From: Epiperipatus broadwayi
Taxonomy: Eukaryota > Onychophora > Udeonychophora > Euonychophora > Peripatidae
Direction of reading: 5' to 3'
DNA length: 64,000 nucleotides
Assembly: GCA_028023455.1 (NCBI GenBank)
Contig: JAQFVV010006451.1
Span: 374,001-438,000, forward strand
Below the pieces are notes generated by a model. That model was not told where the DNA came from. It saw nothing but the letters and a program-made list of their open reading frames with translations, and searched no databases. This document shows, piece after piece, positions 47,218 through 59,867 of the stretch. The translations under genes and the position numbers were made by a program. Each line of letters starts with the position of its first letter. The first letter of the stretch is position 1.

Positions 47218-50200
47218 GTAAAAAAGTTCAGTCCACAGGAGTGATGCTAAAAAACACAATTTTCTAAATGGACAGAATTTTAGGTTAAATATATGTATAT
47301 TATTATTTTTTTGGTTTGGTTACCACTTATAATATATTTAGATTGTTAAATGTTTACTTGTTAGAAGATTATTTCTAGCAAAAATCCGTATAAGTGTGTT
47401 TATTTCATTTCCACTAAATAAAATTATATGTCGTCATTTTTTTAAAATAAATACTGCTGGACAAATACATATGTAAAATCTTGACTAAATACTAAGTACC
47501 CTGTAAACAATATCGGTTACATTAACCAGGTTTATTTTCTGAGCCTGTTTATAAAATTACTTATTTATTTGTTGTTGTTTGTTTGAACATACATATTTGT
47601 TTCTTAAATTCGACTTTAAAACATTTCTATTTGTTAGATCAGTCCTTTACTGAGAGTGAGATTTACATGACTCTTTAATTTCAGCATAGTGATAAATTTG
47701 TGGACTCAAAATTAATGTTTTTGGACATCTTTATGATCTCTAGTGTAATTGTTGTATATATACCCATGCATTTTGAATGCTAACCAAATGATAAGCATTA
47801 TTTATGCGCTCACTAAAACCTAGTTTACCGATTTGGAATTTCTTTCAAAAAAAAGTTTTTATAAATATTGCTAGTACTTAGATTAGCAAGCTTTTACAAC
47901 TGTATTATAACTGTTTTATTGTTCCGCAACGAGGTTGCCATTGTAGCCACTTTTCCACTGCTCCAAACTAGTTAGGGCTCTGCTATATGTAAGATTTTTT
48001 TTTAGCATTAATTACATTTGTTCTCTTTTGATCGCAGATTAGCATTCATGAATCATTAATATTTGAACCCATGATTATTTTCGTGAGCGGTAATTACTTT
48101 TGATCTAAGAACTTTTTTTTTTCCATTAACAATAAATAAAATATATTTTATTAATAAATATATTTTCTTTTAAATAAAATATCAGAATTTTTTCTAATTA
48201 TTAATTTGCAGTTGATTGTTAATCTTGTAACTGATAAAGAAAAGTCTTTCTTATTTTGTTCATATATATAAAAGAAAAAAAAATCAATAAACTTAATATA
48301 TATTTTAAAAATAACACTCTTAAAATCCAATTTTAAATTAATTAAAAGCTTAAACATGCAGATGCCTTCAAAAGAATAGATTTTTCTGAGCAAATTACTG
48401 GGTTGAATATGATGTGGAAACCTGTCTGCTCCTCACTGCAAGTTTGCACTTGATTGGAACATTCCGATTACTACAAAGAAACTCAAGGAAAGCAAAAGAA
48501 AAATCAATTTTTTAAAAGACAAAAAACAAATTGACATAAATATCTTACTTGCATTTAAGAATTCACTTTGAGTGTATTTTATAATAGATAATAATAATCA
48601 AAACACACACATGTTCATTTTTCCATGTATTATCTACAATTAGCATAATCATTTGTCTTTTCATGCGTTTAATGCAGTCAAAGCAATCATGCATTTAGTT
48701 GTCCAAAATTCAAATATTTGTCAGAACCAGTATTTACATTTATGCTTAATTTTCTCATCGTTTATTCATATATCATCTGTTTAAATAAATATCTATCAAT
48801 TATTTCATTCAAACATCCATAATTAGCACATCTACATGTATAATCATAAGAAAAGTTTTTGAAATTTAGTGGTTAGCATATGTAAGTAGCATGACCAGAA
48901 ACTGGATTTGAATCTGATTTGAGTGAAATATTTTTTTATATTACGAAGAGAATTTTACTTTTGTATATATGATATTTTGCTAACCAATTAGTCAATTATT
49001 GATTAGTAATTAATATTAATTAGATAGTGAATCAAACAGGAGAAAGGGTTAAAATCTTTTTCACAAGCAATTAGCTTATGGATTTTGCTTTCTAATTATT
49101 TATTTCATTTTTATAGAAATTTCAGAGATATTTGTGCTTTGCAGATGCTATTTTAAAACTGATTTAACAATCATGGAATTTGCAATATTCGTTTATTTTT
49201 ATTTATCTCTAATTTAGTTAAATTTGTAACTTACTCATATATCTATTTCATTATATTCCATTTATTATTATAGTCCATTATTTATTTTTTCATTAAATCA
49301 AATTATTCATATCAAATTATTACTTTATTTTTAACTAACTATAAATATATAAGATTTATTTTTAAAATCTTTATTAATGTTTGTTAAACTCATTTTCCAA
49401 TCATATATCCTACTCATAAGTCCATTTAAGATGACTTTTTTTAATGGAAATTAAAGACAGCCTTACAAACAAAAAATTATAATATAAAAATTATGCAGAG
49501 TACTTTAATGTTTTAGACTGACTGCAGTGTGTGGTTTTGTTTTTCTGATAAAACATTTTGGAAAAATCATGTAGTTGTATGTATTATATAAAATCCTTTT
49601 GATAAATGGTATGTTTATCTTCCATGACCCGAATTTGAAATCAGTCTGGATATAATCTGGTAAAATTTTGGTTGCAGTAAGAATTATATTTTTTTTCAGA
49701 TACTAACTAATACCTAACTTAGATACCATTCATTAATGGTCAGTAAATGGATATCCAGTTATTTCTTTCTAAAAGGCAATGTTAGAAAAACGCTAAAGCA
49801 ACAATTCCCTGAAATTAGCAAATTTGTTGAAGAAATCTTTCTTTTTAGATTTTATTGTGGGGTGGAAATAGAATGAGTGTGTTGAAAAGATGGCTGTGAT
49901 ATAGTGTTTTTTTAAAAAACCTGTTTTTATACTTATGTGTATACAACAACTCTAAGAACAGATGTAAATCTCCTAGCATTGTCTTTGTTAAATTTAATAA
50001 ACCATCTCCCATTATGTTATCATACATCTTACCTTTAACTACAATTTGAGTTCTTTTTATAGAGGGAATATAAACACTGTCACATTTTCTAGTTTTAACA
50101 TTACTTCATTGGGATGTTGTTAAGGCCTGAATCTATCTAGCTTTAGATAACTTTCACATGGTAACATCTCTACATATTCATTTTGCTACTTGTGCCAATT

Positions 50201-50677
50201 TTGAATTCACCTTATATACATAATAAAATAATTAAACAGTCACAATTTACTATGTTCTAATTCTAAAAGTCAATATATATTTCTCATTTAGTTGAAAGTT
50301 TGTATAACATATATATTTCCAATGGCAATATATATGTTTGTAGAATTTGCAAATAATTTTAGTGAAAAAAAAATAGTGGAAATTTATTAAATTCTTTTTC
50401 AACTTAATTTTTGAAATATTATAAAAGCAAAAAGTAAAAAATAAAAATAAAAAAAAATAAAAATTAGAGTATCACTTTTATTCATATAAATGCCCCCAAA
50501 AATGAAAAAAAATACTATAAAGTAAAAAAAAAATAATTTACTTTAGCTTATACAATTTTCTTGGCATTATATGACTAAAATAAAAGCATGTGTCTGCCAT
50601 GCATAGAAAGATTTTTAGGTTTGTGAACATGAGCATGCCATTCTTTTATTTGATTACTTAAAAATTAATGAAATCCA
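47218..50677. other. AT-rich sequence, mostly featureless
   Basis: A tRNA-like relic at 48868-48925 (TTTAGTGGTTAGCATATGTA with B-box-like GGATTTGAATCTG). A possible minus-strand micro-exon is at 48422-48470, bounded by CTTTGTAG and CAG|GT. A TGTGCCAATTTTG string at 50192 resembles LTR-like tips. Otherwise nothing supportable; ORFs at 48151 and 49845 look fortuitous. Confidence 0.4.
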
Positions 50678-50768
50678 TTATGTTATATTTTTTTTAATGT
50701 GTCAAAACATCGGCCGGTAAGCGAACCCTGGGACAACTGCTTGTAAGGCAGCTGTGCTAACCACTCGT
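50678..50768 (-). mobile_element. tRNA-Val-like SINE, copy 2, cut by the satellite
   Basis: On the minus strand: GAGTGGTTAGCACAGCTGCC, anticodon loop with TAC, B box GGTTCGCTTACC and a tail GACACATTAAAAAAAATA. It is closely similar to copy 1 at 8905, but the 5' end (acceptor and start of the A box) is missing exactly where the satellite begins, so the satellite junction lies inside the SINE. Confidence 0.75.
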
Positions 50769-53700
50769 CCTATTTTGTGTTCTATTTATTAACATTTTTT
50801 TTCAGGATTTGTGCACTCGCAGTTTTTACTTATTAATTTTGTAGTGATATTTATCTTACATTTTCATATTTTGGTCCTTTTAGTTTTTTCTAGTTTTTCT
50901 TTTACCTTTTTTTGCCATTCCTTTTTGTGTCCTTTTTTTTTTTTTCAGGTTTTTACTTATTATTTTGTGTGTATTTATCTTACATTTTCTATTTTGCGTC
51001 CATTTTAGTTATTATTCATAGTTTATTACTTTTAACTTTTTTGCCGCATATCCTATTTTGTGTCCTATTTATTAATTTTTTTCGTTTTTTACTTATTAAT
51101 TTTGTAGTGTATTTATCTTACATTTTCTATTTTGCGTCCATTTTAGTTTTTTCATAGTTATTTTTAATTTTTTGCCCTATCCTTTTGTCCTTTTATTTTT
51201 TTTTGTTTTTTACTATTAATTTTGTAGTGTTTATCTTACTTTTCATTTTGCTCCTTTTAGTTATTATTCATTTATATTACTTTACCTTTTTTGCCCTATC
51301 CTATTTTGTGTCCTTTTATTATTTTTTTCGGTTTGTGGCTCCGTTTTTCTATTAATTTTTAGTGTATTTATCTTCTTTTCTATTTTGCGTCCATTTTAGT
51401 TAATTATTCATAGTTATATTTTTTAATTTTTTGCCCTTCCTTTTTGTGTCCTTTTATTTTTTTTCAGGTTTTTTCTTATTAATTTTGTAGTGTATTTATC
51501 TTACATTTTCTATTTTGCGTCCTTTTAGTTATTTTCATGGTATATATTACTTTTAACTTTTTTTGCCCTATCCTTTTTGTGTCCTTTTATTAATTTTTTT
51601 CAGGTTTTTTACTTATTAATTTTGTAGTGATATTTATCTTACTTTTCTATTTTGTCCATTTTAGTTAATTATTCATAGTATATATTCTTTTAACCTTTTT
51701 TGCCCTTCCATTTGTGCTATTTATATTTTTTTCGTTTGTGGCTCCTTTTTACTATTATTTTATAGTGTATTTATCTTACATTTTCATATTTTGTCCTTTT
51801 AGTTAATTATTCATAGTTATATTACTTTTATTTTTTTGCCTTCCTTTTTGGTCCTTTTATTATTTTTTCGGTTTGTGGCTCCGTTTTTCTTATTAATTTT
51901 GTAGTGTATTTATCTAACATTTTCTATTTTGCTCCATTTTAGTTAATTATTCATGAGTATATATTACTTTTACCTTTTTTTGCCCTATCCTATTTTGTGT
52001 CCTTTTATTAATTTTTTTCAGGTTTGTGCCTCTTTTTCTTATTAATTTTGTAGTGTATTTATCTTACTTTTCTATTTTGGTCCATTTTAGTTAATTATTC
52101 ATAGTATATATTACTTTTACCTTTTTTGCCGCTATCTATTTTGTGTCCTATTTATTAATTTTTTTCAGTTTTTTTTTATTAATTTTGTAGTGTATTTATC
52201 TTACTTTTCTTTTTGCTCCTTTTAGTTATTATTCATGAAGTTATTTACTTTTATTTTTTGCCCTATCCTATTTTGTGTCCTATTTATTATATTTTTTCAG
52301 GTTTGTGCCTGCGTTTTTACTTATTATTTTGTAGTGTATTTATCTAACTTTTCATATTTTGTCCAATTTTAGTTAATTATTCATAGTATATATTACTTTT
52401 ACCTTTTTTGCCCTATCCTATTTGTGTCCTATTTATTATTTTTTTTCAGGTTTTTTACTTATTAATTTTGTAGTGATATTTATCTTACATTTTCTTTTTG
52501 CGTCCAATTTTAGTTAATTATTCATGAAGTATATATTACTTTTCTTTTTTTGCCCTATCCTATTTGTGTCCTATTTATTAATTTTTTTTCGGTTTGTGGT
52601 GTTTTTACTTATTAATTTTATAGTGTATTTATTTCATTTTCATATTTTGTCCATTTTAGTTAATTATTCATAGTATATATTACTTTTACCTTTTTTGCCT
52701 ATCCTTTTGTGTCCTATTTATTAATTTTTTTCAGGTTTGTGGCTCCTTTTTACTTATTAATTTTGTAGTGATATTTATCTAACATTTTCTATTTTGCGTC
52801 CATTTTAGTTAATTATTCATAGTATATATTCTTTTACCTTTTTTGCCCTATCTTTTGTGTCCTATTTATTAATATTTTTTTCAGGTTTGTGCCTCCGTTT
52901 TTACTTATTAATTTTGTAGTGATATTTATCTTACATTTTCATATTTTGCGTCCAATTTTAGTTAATTATTCTGAGTATATATTACTTTTACCTTTTTTGC
53001 CCTATCCTATTTTGTGTCCTATTTATTAATTTTTTTTTCAGGTTTTTTTATTATTTTGTAGTGTATTTATCTTACTTTTCATATTTTGGTCATTTTAGTT
53101 AATTATTCATAAGTATATATTCTTTTACTTTTTTGCTTCCTTTTTTGTCTATTTATTAATATTTTTTTTCAGGTTTGTCCAGTTTTTCTTATTATTTTGT
53201 AGTGTATTTATCTAACATTTTCATATTTGGTCTTTTAGTTATTCATGAAGTATATATTACTTTTAACCTTTTTTTCATTCCTTTTTGTTCTATTTATTAA
53301 TTTTTTTTCATTTTTACTTATTATTTTGTAGTGTATTTATTTTTATATTTTGGTCATTTTAGTTATTTTCATGAAGTATATATTACTTTTCCTTTTTTGC
53401 GTTTTTTTGTGTCCTATTTATTAATTTTTTTTCAGTTTTTACTTATTAATTTTGTAGTGATATTTATCTTACATTTTATATTTTGTCTTAGTTAATTATT
53501 CGGTATATATACTTTTAACCTTTTTTTGCATATCTATTTTGTGTCCTATTTATTAATTTTTTTTTCAGTTTTTACTTATTAATTTTGTAGTGATATTTAT
53601 CTTACATTTCATATTTTGGTCATTTAGTTAATTATCATGAAGTATATATTACTTTTAACCTTTTTTTGATATTTTTGCTATTATTATTTTTTTCTTTTTA

Positions 53701-56510
53701 CTTATTAATTTTGAGTGATATTTATTTCATTTCATATTTTTATATTAATATTATAAGAATATTACTTTTAACCTTTTTTGAATCACTATTTTGTGTCTAT
53801 TTATTAATTTTTTTTTCAGGTTGGGACTCCAGTTTTTACTTATTAATTTTATAGTGATATTTATCTTACATTTCATATTTTGTCTTTAGTTAATATTCAT
53901 AAGTATATATTACTTTTAACCTTTTTTATATCTATTTTGTGCCTATTTATTAATTTTTTTTCAGGTTTTTACTTATTAATTTTGTAGTGATATTTATCTT
54001 ACATTTTATATTTTGGCAATTTTAGTTAATATAGAAGTATATATTACTTTTAACTTTTTTGGCATATACTATTTGTGTCCTATTTATTAATTTTTTTTCA
54101 GGATTTGTGGACTAATTTTTACTTATTAATTTTGTAGTGATATTATCTAACATTTTCATATTTTGGCAATTTTAGTTAATTATTCATGAAGTATATATTA
54201 CTTTTAACTTTTTTTGCATATCTATTTTGTGTCCTATTTATTAATATTTTTTCAGGATTTGTGCATAGTTTTTACTTATTAATTTTGTAGTGATATTTAT
54301 CTTACATTTTCATATTTTGGTCAATTTTAGTTAATATTCATAAGTATATATTACTTTTAACCTTTTTTGATATACTATTTTGTGTCTATTTATTAATTTT
54401 TTTTCAGGATTTTTTTACTTATTAATTTTGTAGTGATATTTATCTTACATTTTCATATTTTGGTCAATTTTAGTTAATTATTCATGAAGTATATATTACT
54501 TTTAACTTTTTTGCACATATCCTATTTTGTGTCCTATTTATTAATATTTTTTTTCAGGATTTGTGCACTCGCAGTTTTTACTTATTAATTTTGTAGTGAT
54601 ATTTATCTAACATTTTCATATTTTGCGTCCAATTTTAGTTAATTATTCATGAAGTATATATTACTTTTAACCTTTTTTTGCCACATATCACTATTTTGTG
54701 TCCTATTTATTAATATTTTTTTTCAGGATTTGTGCACTCGCAGTTTTTACTTATTAATTTTGTAGTGATATTTATCTTACATTTTCATATTTTGCGTCCA
54801 ATTTTAGTTAATTATTCATGAAGTATATATTACTTTTAACCTTTTTTTGCCGCATATCACTATTTTGTGTCCTATTTATTAATTTTTTTTTTCAGGATTT
54901 TTTTACTTATTAATTTTGTAGTGATATTTATCTTACATTTTCATATTTTGCGTCCAATTTTAGTTAATTATTCATGAAGTATATATTACTTTTAACCTTT
55001 TTTTGCCGCATATCACTATTTTGTGTCCTATTTATTAATTTTTTTTTTCAGGATTTTTTTACTTATTAATTTTGTAGTGATATTTATCTTACATTTTCAT
55101 ATTTTGCGTCCAATTTTAGTTAATTATTCATGAAGTATATATTACTTTTAACCTTTTTTTGCCGCATATCACTATTTTGTGTCCTATTTATTAATTTTTT
55201 TTTTCAGGATTTTTTTACTTATTAATTTTGTAGTGATATTTATCTTACATTTTCATATTTTGGTCAATTTTAGTTAATTATTCATGAAGTATATATTACT
55301 TTTAACCTTTTTGCGATATCTATTTTGTGTCCTATTTATTAATTTTTTTTCAGGATTTTTTTACTTATTAATTTTGTAGTGATATTTATCTTACATTTTC
55401 ATATTTTGCGTCAATTTTAGTTAATTATTCATGAAGTATATATTACTTTTAACCTTTTTTGCCACATATCACTATTTTGTGTCTATTTATTAATTTTTTT
55501 CAGGATTTGTGGACTCGCAGTTTTTACTTATTAATTTTATAGTGATATTTATCTTACATTTTCATATTTTGCGTCAATTTTAGTTAATTATTCATGAAGT
55601 ATATATTACTTTTAACCTTTTTTTGCCGCATATCACTATTTTGTGTCCTATTTATTAATTTTTTTTTTCAGGATTTTTTTACTTATTAATTTTGTAGTGA
55701 TATTTATCTTACATTTTCATATTTTGCGTCCAATTTTAGTTAATTATTCATGAAGTATATATTACTTTTAACCTTTTTTTGCCGCATATCACTATTTTGT
55801 GTCCTATTTATTAATTTTTTTTTTCAGGATTTGTGGACTCGCAGTTTTTACTTATTAATTTTGTAGTGATATTTATCTTACATTTTCATATTTTGCGTCC
55901 AATTTTAGTTAATTATTCATGAAGTATATATTACTTTTAACCTTTTTTTGCCGCATATCACTATTTTGTGTCCTATTTATTAATTTTTTTTTTCAGGATT
56001 TTTTTACTTATTAATTTTGTAGTGATATTTATCTTACATTTTCATATTTTGCGTCCAATTTTAGTTAATTATTCATGAAGTATATATTACTTTTAACCTT
56101 TTTTTGCCGCATATCACTATTTTGTGTCCTATTTATTAATTTTTTTTTTCAGGATTTGTGGACTCACAGTTTTTACTTATTAATTTTGTAGTGATATTTA
56201 TCTAACATTTTCATATTTTGCGTCCAATTTTAGTTAATTATTCATGAAGTATATATTACTTTTAACCTTTTTTTGCCACATATCACTATTTTGTGTCCTA
56301 TTTATTAATTTTTTTTTTCAGGATTTGTGGACTCGCAGTTTTTACTTATTAATTTTATAGTGATATTTATCTTACATTTTCATATTTTGCGTCCAATTTT
56401 AGTTAATTATTCATGAAGTATACATTATTTTTAATCTTTTTTTGCCACACATAACTCTATTTTGTGTCCTATTTATTAATTTTACCATTTTTTTTTCAGG
56501 ATGGACGCAG
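50768..56510. repeat. Satellite array, monomer about 169 or 156 bp
   Basis: Roughly three dozen head-to-tail monomers. GTCCTATTTATTAA anchors fall at 55801, 55970, 56126 and 56295, giving spacings of 169, 156 and 169; the shorter form lacks about 13 bases of the GTGGACTCGCAG segment. Each complete monomer reads: T8-10 then CAGGAT, CTTATTAATTTTGTAGTG, TTTTGCGTCCAATTTTAG, TTCATGAAGTATATATTAC, TTTTGCCGCATATCAC. Copies from about 54500 rightwards are almost identical; from 50800 to 54500 they differ mainly by lost single bases and short gaps. The last monomer is diverged and fades out near 56510. ORFs at 50811, 50912 and 53666 are satellite artefacts, not genes. Confidence 0.97.
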
Positions 56511-56592
56511 CCGACATTATTCTGTACCACATGCCTTTTTCTCCGTTTTGACCTCCTGACCCTGTACCACGTGCCTTTCCCCCGCTCCGTTT
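56511..56592. repeat. GC-richer direct repeat at the satellite edge
   Basis: CTGTACCAC(A/G)TGCCTTT occurs at about 56522 and 56562 (period 40), each followed by a CTCCGTTT word. The second contains a CACGTG E-box (56568-56573). It begins where the last satellite monomer ends. Confidence 0.65.
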
Positions 56593-56768
56593 CTATGACG
56601 ACATTACCCTGAGGGCATCCTATTCTAATCTAGCGATCTTTGACGTAACGTCACCACGTGATATGCTGAAAAATTTTAGCGACTACATTTGTCCGCAAAT
56701 CACTAGGTGACGTTATCTTAAAAATCGGGTGGTTAGAGTAGTATGCCTTCAGGCTAATGACGTCATAG
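56593..56768. repeat. Hairpin element with CRE and E-box motifs
   Basis: CTATGACG...CATTA.CCTGAGGGCAT (left) pairs with ATGCCTTCAGG.TAATGACGTCATAG (right) over roughly 60 bp arms. The right end holds a perfect CRE palindrome TGACGTCA (56758-56765). The left arm has TGACGTAACGTCA (56641-56653), then CACGTG (56655-56660). It is much richer in G+C than its surroundings and has no ORF. Probably a miniature inverted-repeat element; its strand and mobility are unknown. Confidence 0.75.
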
Positions 56769-56838
56769 CAAGGTAAATACTGGACTACCATAAATTATAA
56801 TAAATAATCAAAATCATAAGCAACAGCTATATATATAT

Positions 56839-57970
56839 AGTGCCATTATTTTTGGTATTAACATGTATTTGTCATTCTACTGTGAAAGAAGATTGCTGAG
56901 AGAAAAGTATATTTTATAAAACATAATAATAATATATTAAAAAATGTAGATTTTTATTTAATAAACAAAATTTATCATTATATTTATAGTAACTATCCTG
57001 TTAATCAAAAATGTAAGTGTAGATTTTTTTAAGATAAGAAAAAATGTAATTAACTGTAATTAAAAAGATAAGGAAGTGTAATGACAATCACAAATATGAA
57101 CTTAGTAAAGAAAAAAGGAAAAAAAATTAGAGATTGTATGTAATAAATTTTGTAAAGTGTTCATTCATTATGGTTGGTGAAATTATATTAGTTCACAAAC
57201 CACAAATAAATGCTATATTAAGGATAATATAAAACCATGTATTGTATGTGAATTATGATTAATATTGTAAATTAATTATAAGACAAATAAACCTTGTGGG
57301 GGAATTAATTTCTTGAAGAGATAAAGAAAAGTGTGAATAGGTACTTGTGTGATGGAATCGGATCAATGGTATAAAAAGGTGACCATAAGAGCAGATTCCT
57401 TTTTTGCTTCCTTAGATTGTTTGTGAATTCTGCAAATTAGATTGCTGTATTCTTCATTGAGAAGCATATCACAGAGAATGATCAGAAAGCTACAGAAATT
57501 TTTTTTCTGCGTGTTTGTTTTTATCTGTGGGTACAATTCAATCCAGATGCACTGCTAAACAGATATGGACACTAATGTCTTCTTCCTAGCCTAAACTAGA
57601 GAGGATGCCTTGATTCAAAACACTGTGTCTACATGATACCAGGACCCTAGCAAGCTCTCAAGAAAACAACACTTTAACCAGACATAAAGGATTCCATAGT
57701 TAGTAGAAATAAGAAACTCAGAATTATGGTATACCTGATATCAGTCATTAAACCCATTCAAAGAAATAAGAGGTAAGATTAATGAGAGCTCTATACCTAA
57801 CATTAATAATTATCTGAACTAATAATATAAACTTTCATCACACTAATAAGACAGATGAACTACACTTTATTATTGCTGACAGAATTCTAATTAAATTTGT
57901 AATTAAGAATGTGTTATATATCTATTCTATAAAATGTTGTACCTATATGTTAATAGGGCAATATTAATAA
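56839..57970 (+). mobile_element. Possible solo LTR or LTR-element 5' end
   Basis: After a TA run the text AGTGCCATTATTTTTGG resembles the start of the LTR at 11191 (TGTGCCATTA). About 530 bases on lies a strong TATA box, TATAAAAAGG (57370-57379). A GC-richer region to about 57700 follows, as for an R/U5 or leader. No gag or pol follows and the right border is unclear. Identification rests on tip and promoter layout only. Confidence 0.35.
57370..57379 (+). promoter_or_regulatory. TATA box (TATAAAAAGG)
   Basis: Fits the RNA polymerase II TATA consensus and sits at the boundary between AT-rich and GC-richer sequence. The same arrangement is seen at 61675. Confidence 0.4.
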
Positions 57971-58727
57971 ATAATTTTGTATATATAGTATGTACTAACT
58001 TGTTTATTAAATCTATGTGGCAATTTAAAGTCAGCAATTTTCATTATTTAGATTCCTCCATGTACAAATGCTATTATACATAATTAATTTACTAAATCTC
58101 CATAAATAGAAAGCTGCTAATAAAAAATACTGTAATTAGAAAGAAGAGAGAAAAATTCAGTCTTTATTAAGTGACCTCTGATGGTGTGTTCAGCTAATAT
58201 AGTCCACTGAACACCTGGCATCTAAAATAAATAAATAAAAGCTGTCACAAGTTATAGTTCTCTTTTACCATATATAACATGACTCAGGGTTAGATTGACC
58301 AGGAAATATAATCACATTTCCCCTAATATTTCTTTATCACATTAAAAAAGAGGAAGCAATTTGGTCATATCATTAGCATTAAGCAGTCATACTTGTATGG
58401 ATAGTATAAATGATTTAACACCTCTTTAGTAACTGGGATCTATATAAATATACAAAAATAACACGGAAAAACATTGACTTGATACAATATATATCAATAA
58501 TAATTATACATAAAAAGTCTTTTTCAGAGCATGGTTCCATGCCCTTTTCAAATGCTAAAATAGATGATTAACATTTAGTTGGGAAAAGTTTTTTTTGTAC
58601 TATGAAAGCTGAAAAGAATTGATTTTTAATTTATACTGTTCCTTTTTTAAAGTTCTTCTATGTGAATATGTTTTTCTTTAATTTTTTTGTTTCTTGTGAG
58701 TTTTCTGGTAAACCAAGATGGAAACCT
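57971..58727. other. AT-rich sequence, nothing recognised
   Basis: No supportable gene or repeat. Confidence 0.5.
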
Positions 58728-58842
58728 GTATTTTTTTTAATATGTCATAGCATTGACAGGACGCGAACCCACAGCCATCTGCAACCAACTACTTGCTTGT
58801 AAGATGGCTGTGATGACCTCTCGGCTAACATCGCTTGACAAA
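58728..58842 (-). mobile_element. tRNA-Val-like SINE, copy 3, with extended centre
   Basis: On the minus strand: A-box-like TTAGCCGAGAGG, CTTACAA anticodon loop (TAC), B box GGGTTCGCGTCC and a tail GACATATTAAAAAAAATAC. Compared with copies 1 and 2 it carries about 15-20 extra bases after the anticodon, forming an AGCCATC/GATGGCT stem. It is the most diverged of the three. Confidence 0.7.
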
Positions 58843-59699
58843 CGTGTATTTTGGTAAACAGTTTCAAGGGCCTTCATCTCCTGCAGATAGGTTAGTTGTT
58901 AAATGAAAAAAGAAAACTTAATAAATCAATTATCAAATTAAAAAAGATAATAAATTATGATAAATCTCATTAAGAATTTTTATTTTATTTTTTTTACTTA
59001 TATAACAATGTGAAAGGGATGAGATGCTCTTAACATTGTCATACTTTGGTTCAATTCAGCATGTTTCTTTTTGTCAGTGTTCTTTTAGTAAATTGTCATC
59101 ATGATCAAAATTTTGGATTGTCCTGTCTCAGAAAATAATATTGTAGAGTATTTTCAAAGGTACAGAAATCCTGCCCTCTGGAAAGGGTGTGTTAATAGTC
59201 ATTATGCAATGGTAATGCACCATAAAATCTTGTTTAAACAGAATACTGCTTCATAAAGGAATGTAATGTATTTTCATATATATATATATATATATTTATG
59301 TTAATAAATTAATACACACAAACACACATGCACACACACACACACAAAACAAAAAATAAAGTGTAAATATTGTAATTAATTTTTCCACAATGATTTCATT
59401 TTTAAAATAACAGTAGTAATAAAAATTAAAATGTAAATATTAAATGCAATGTTTCCTAGTGGCCATTATTTGTGGGCTCCAAAACTGTATATTTATCAAA
59501 AATACTCGCTGCCATTTTTTTAATATATTTTTTTAGTATTCAAATAATTATAAAAAACATTGAGTAAAGGTTCAGAGATAAGTTTTTTTTTTTCTCAATA
59601 TAAATTAAAGTTGGAATAAATTTTTAATTTATATCATTTTTAAAATTATTTAATAATCTTTTTAATACATTAATTATTATTAATAATGATTTTAGTTTA
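58843..59699. other. AT-rich sequence with microsatellites
   Basis: A TA run at about 59276-59295 and a CA run at 59318-59346. No gene seen. Confidence 0.6.
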
Positions 59700-59867
59700 A
59701 TACAATGCCTTTGCCTTTTCAAATAGAAGATCTACATACAGAAATAAATCTCCCTTTAATTACGTGTCAGTGAGAAGATTAAATAATATTCTTGAAACTA
59801 AAGGTGTTTAATAAATGTATTTTACCAGTATTTAGTTACTCACTGATATGAAACATGTAAAAATTCA

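Noticed and set aside
50811-53854. Phe/Leu-rich plus-strand ORFs in the satellite
   Set aside because: They are translations of T-rich satellite monomers, absent from the intact monomers, and appear only where bases have been lost.
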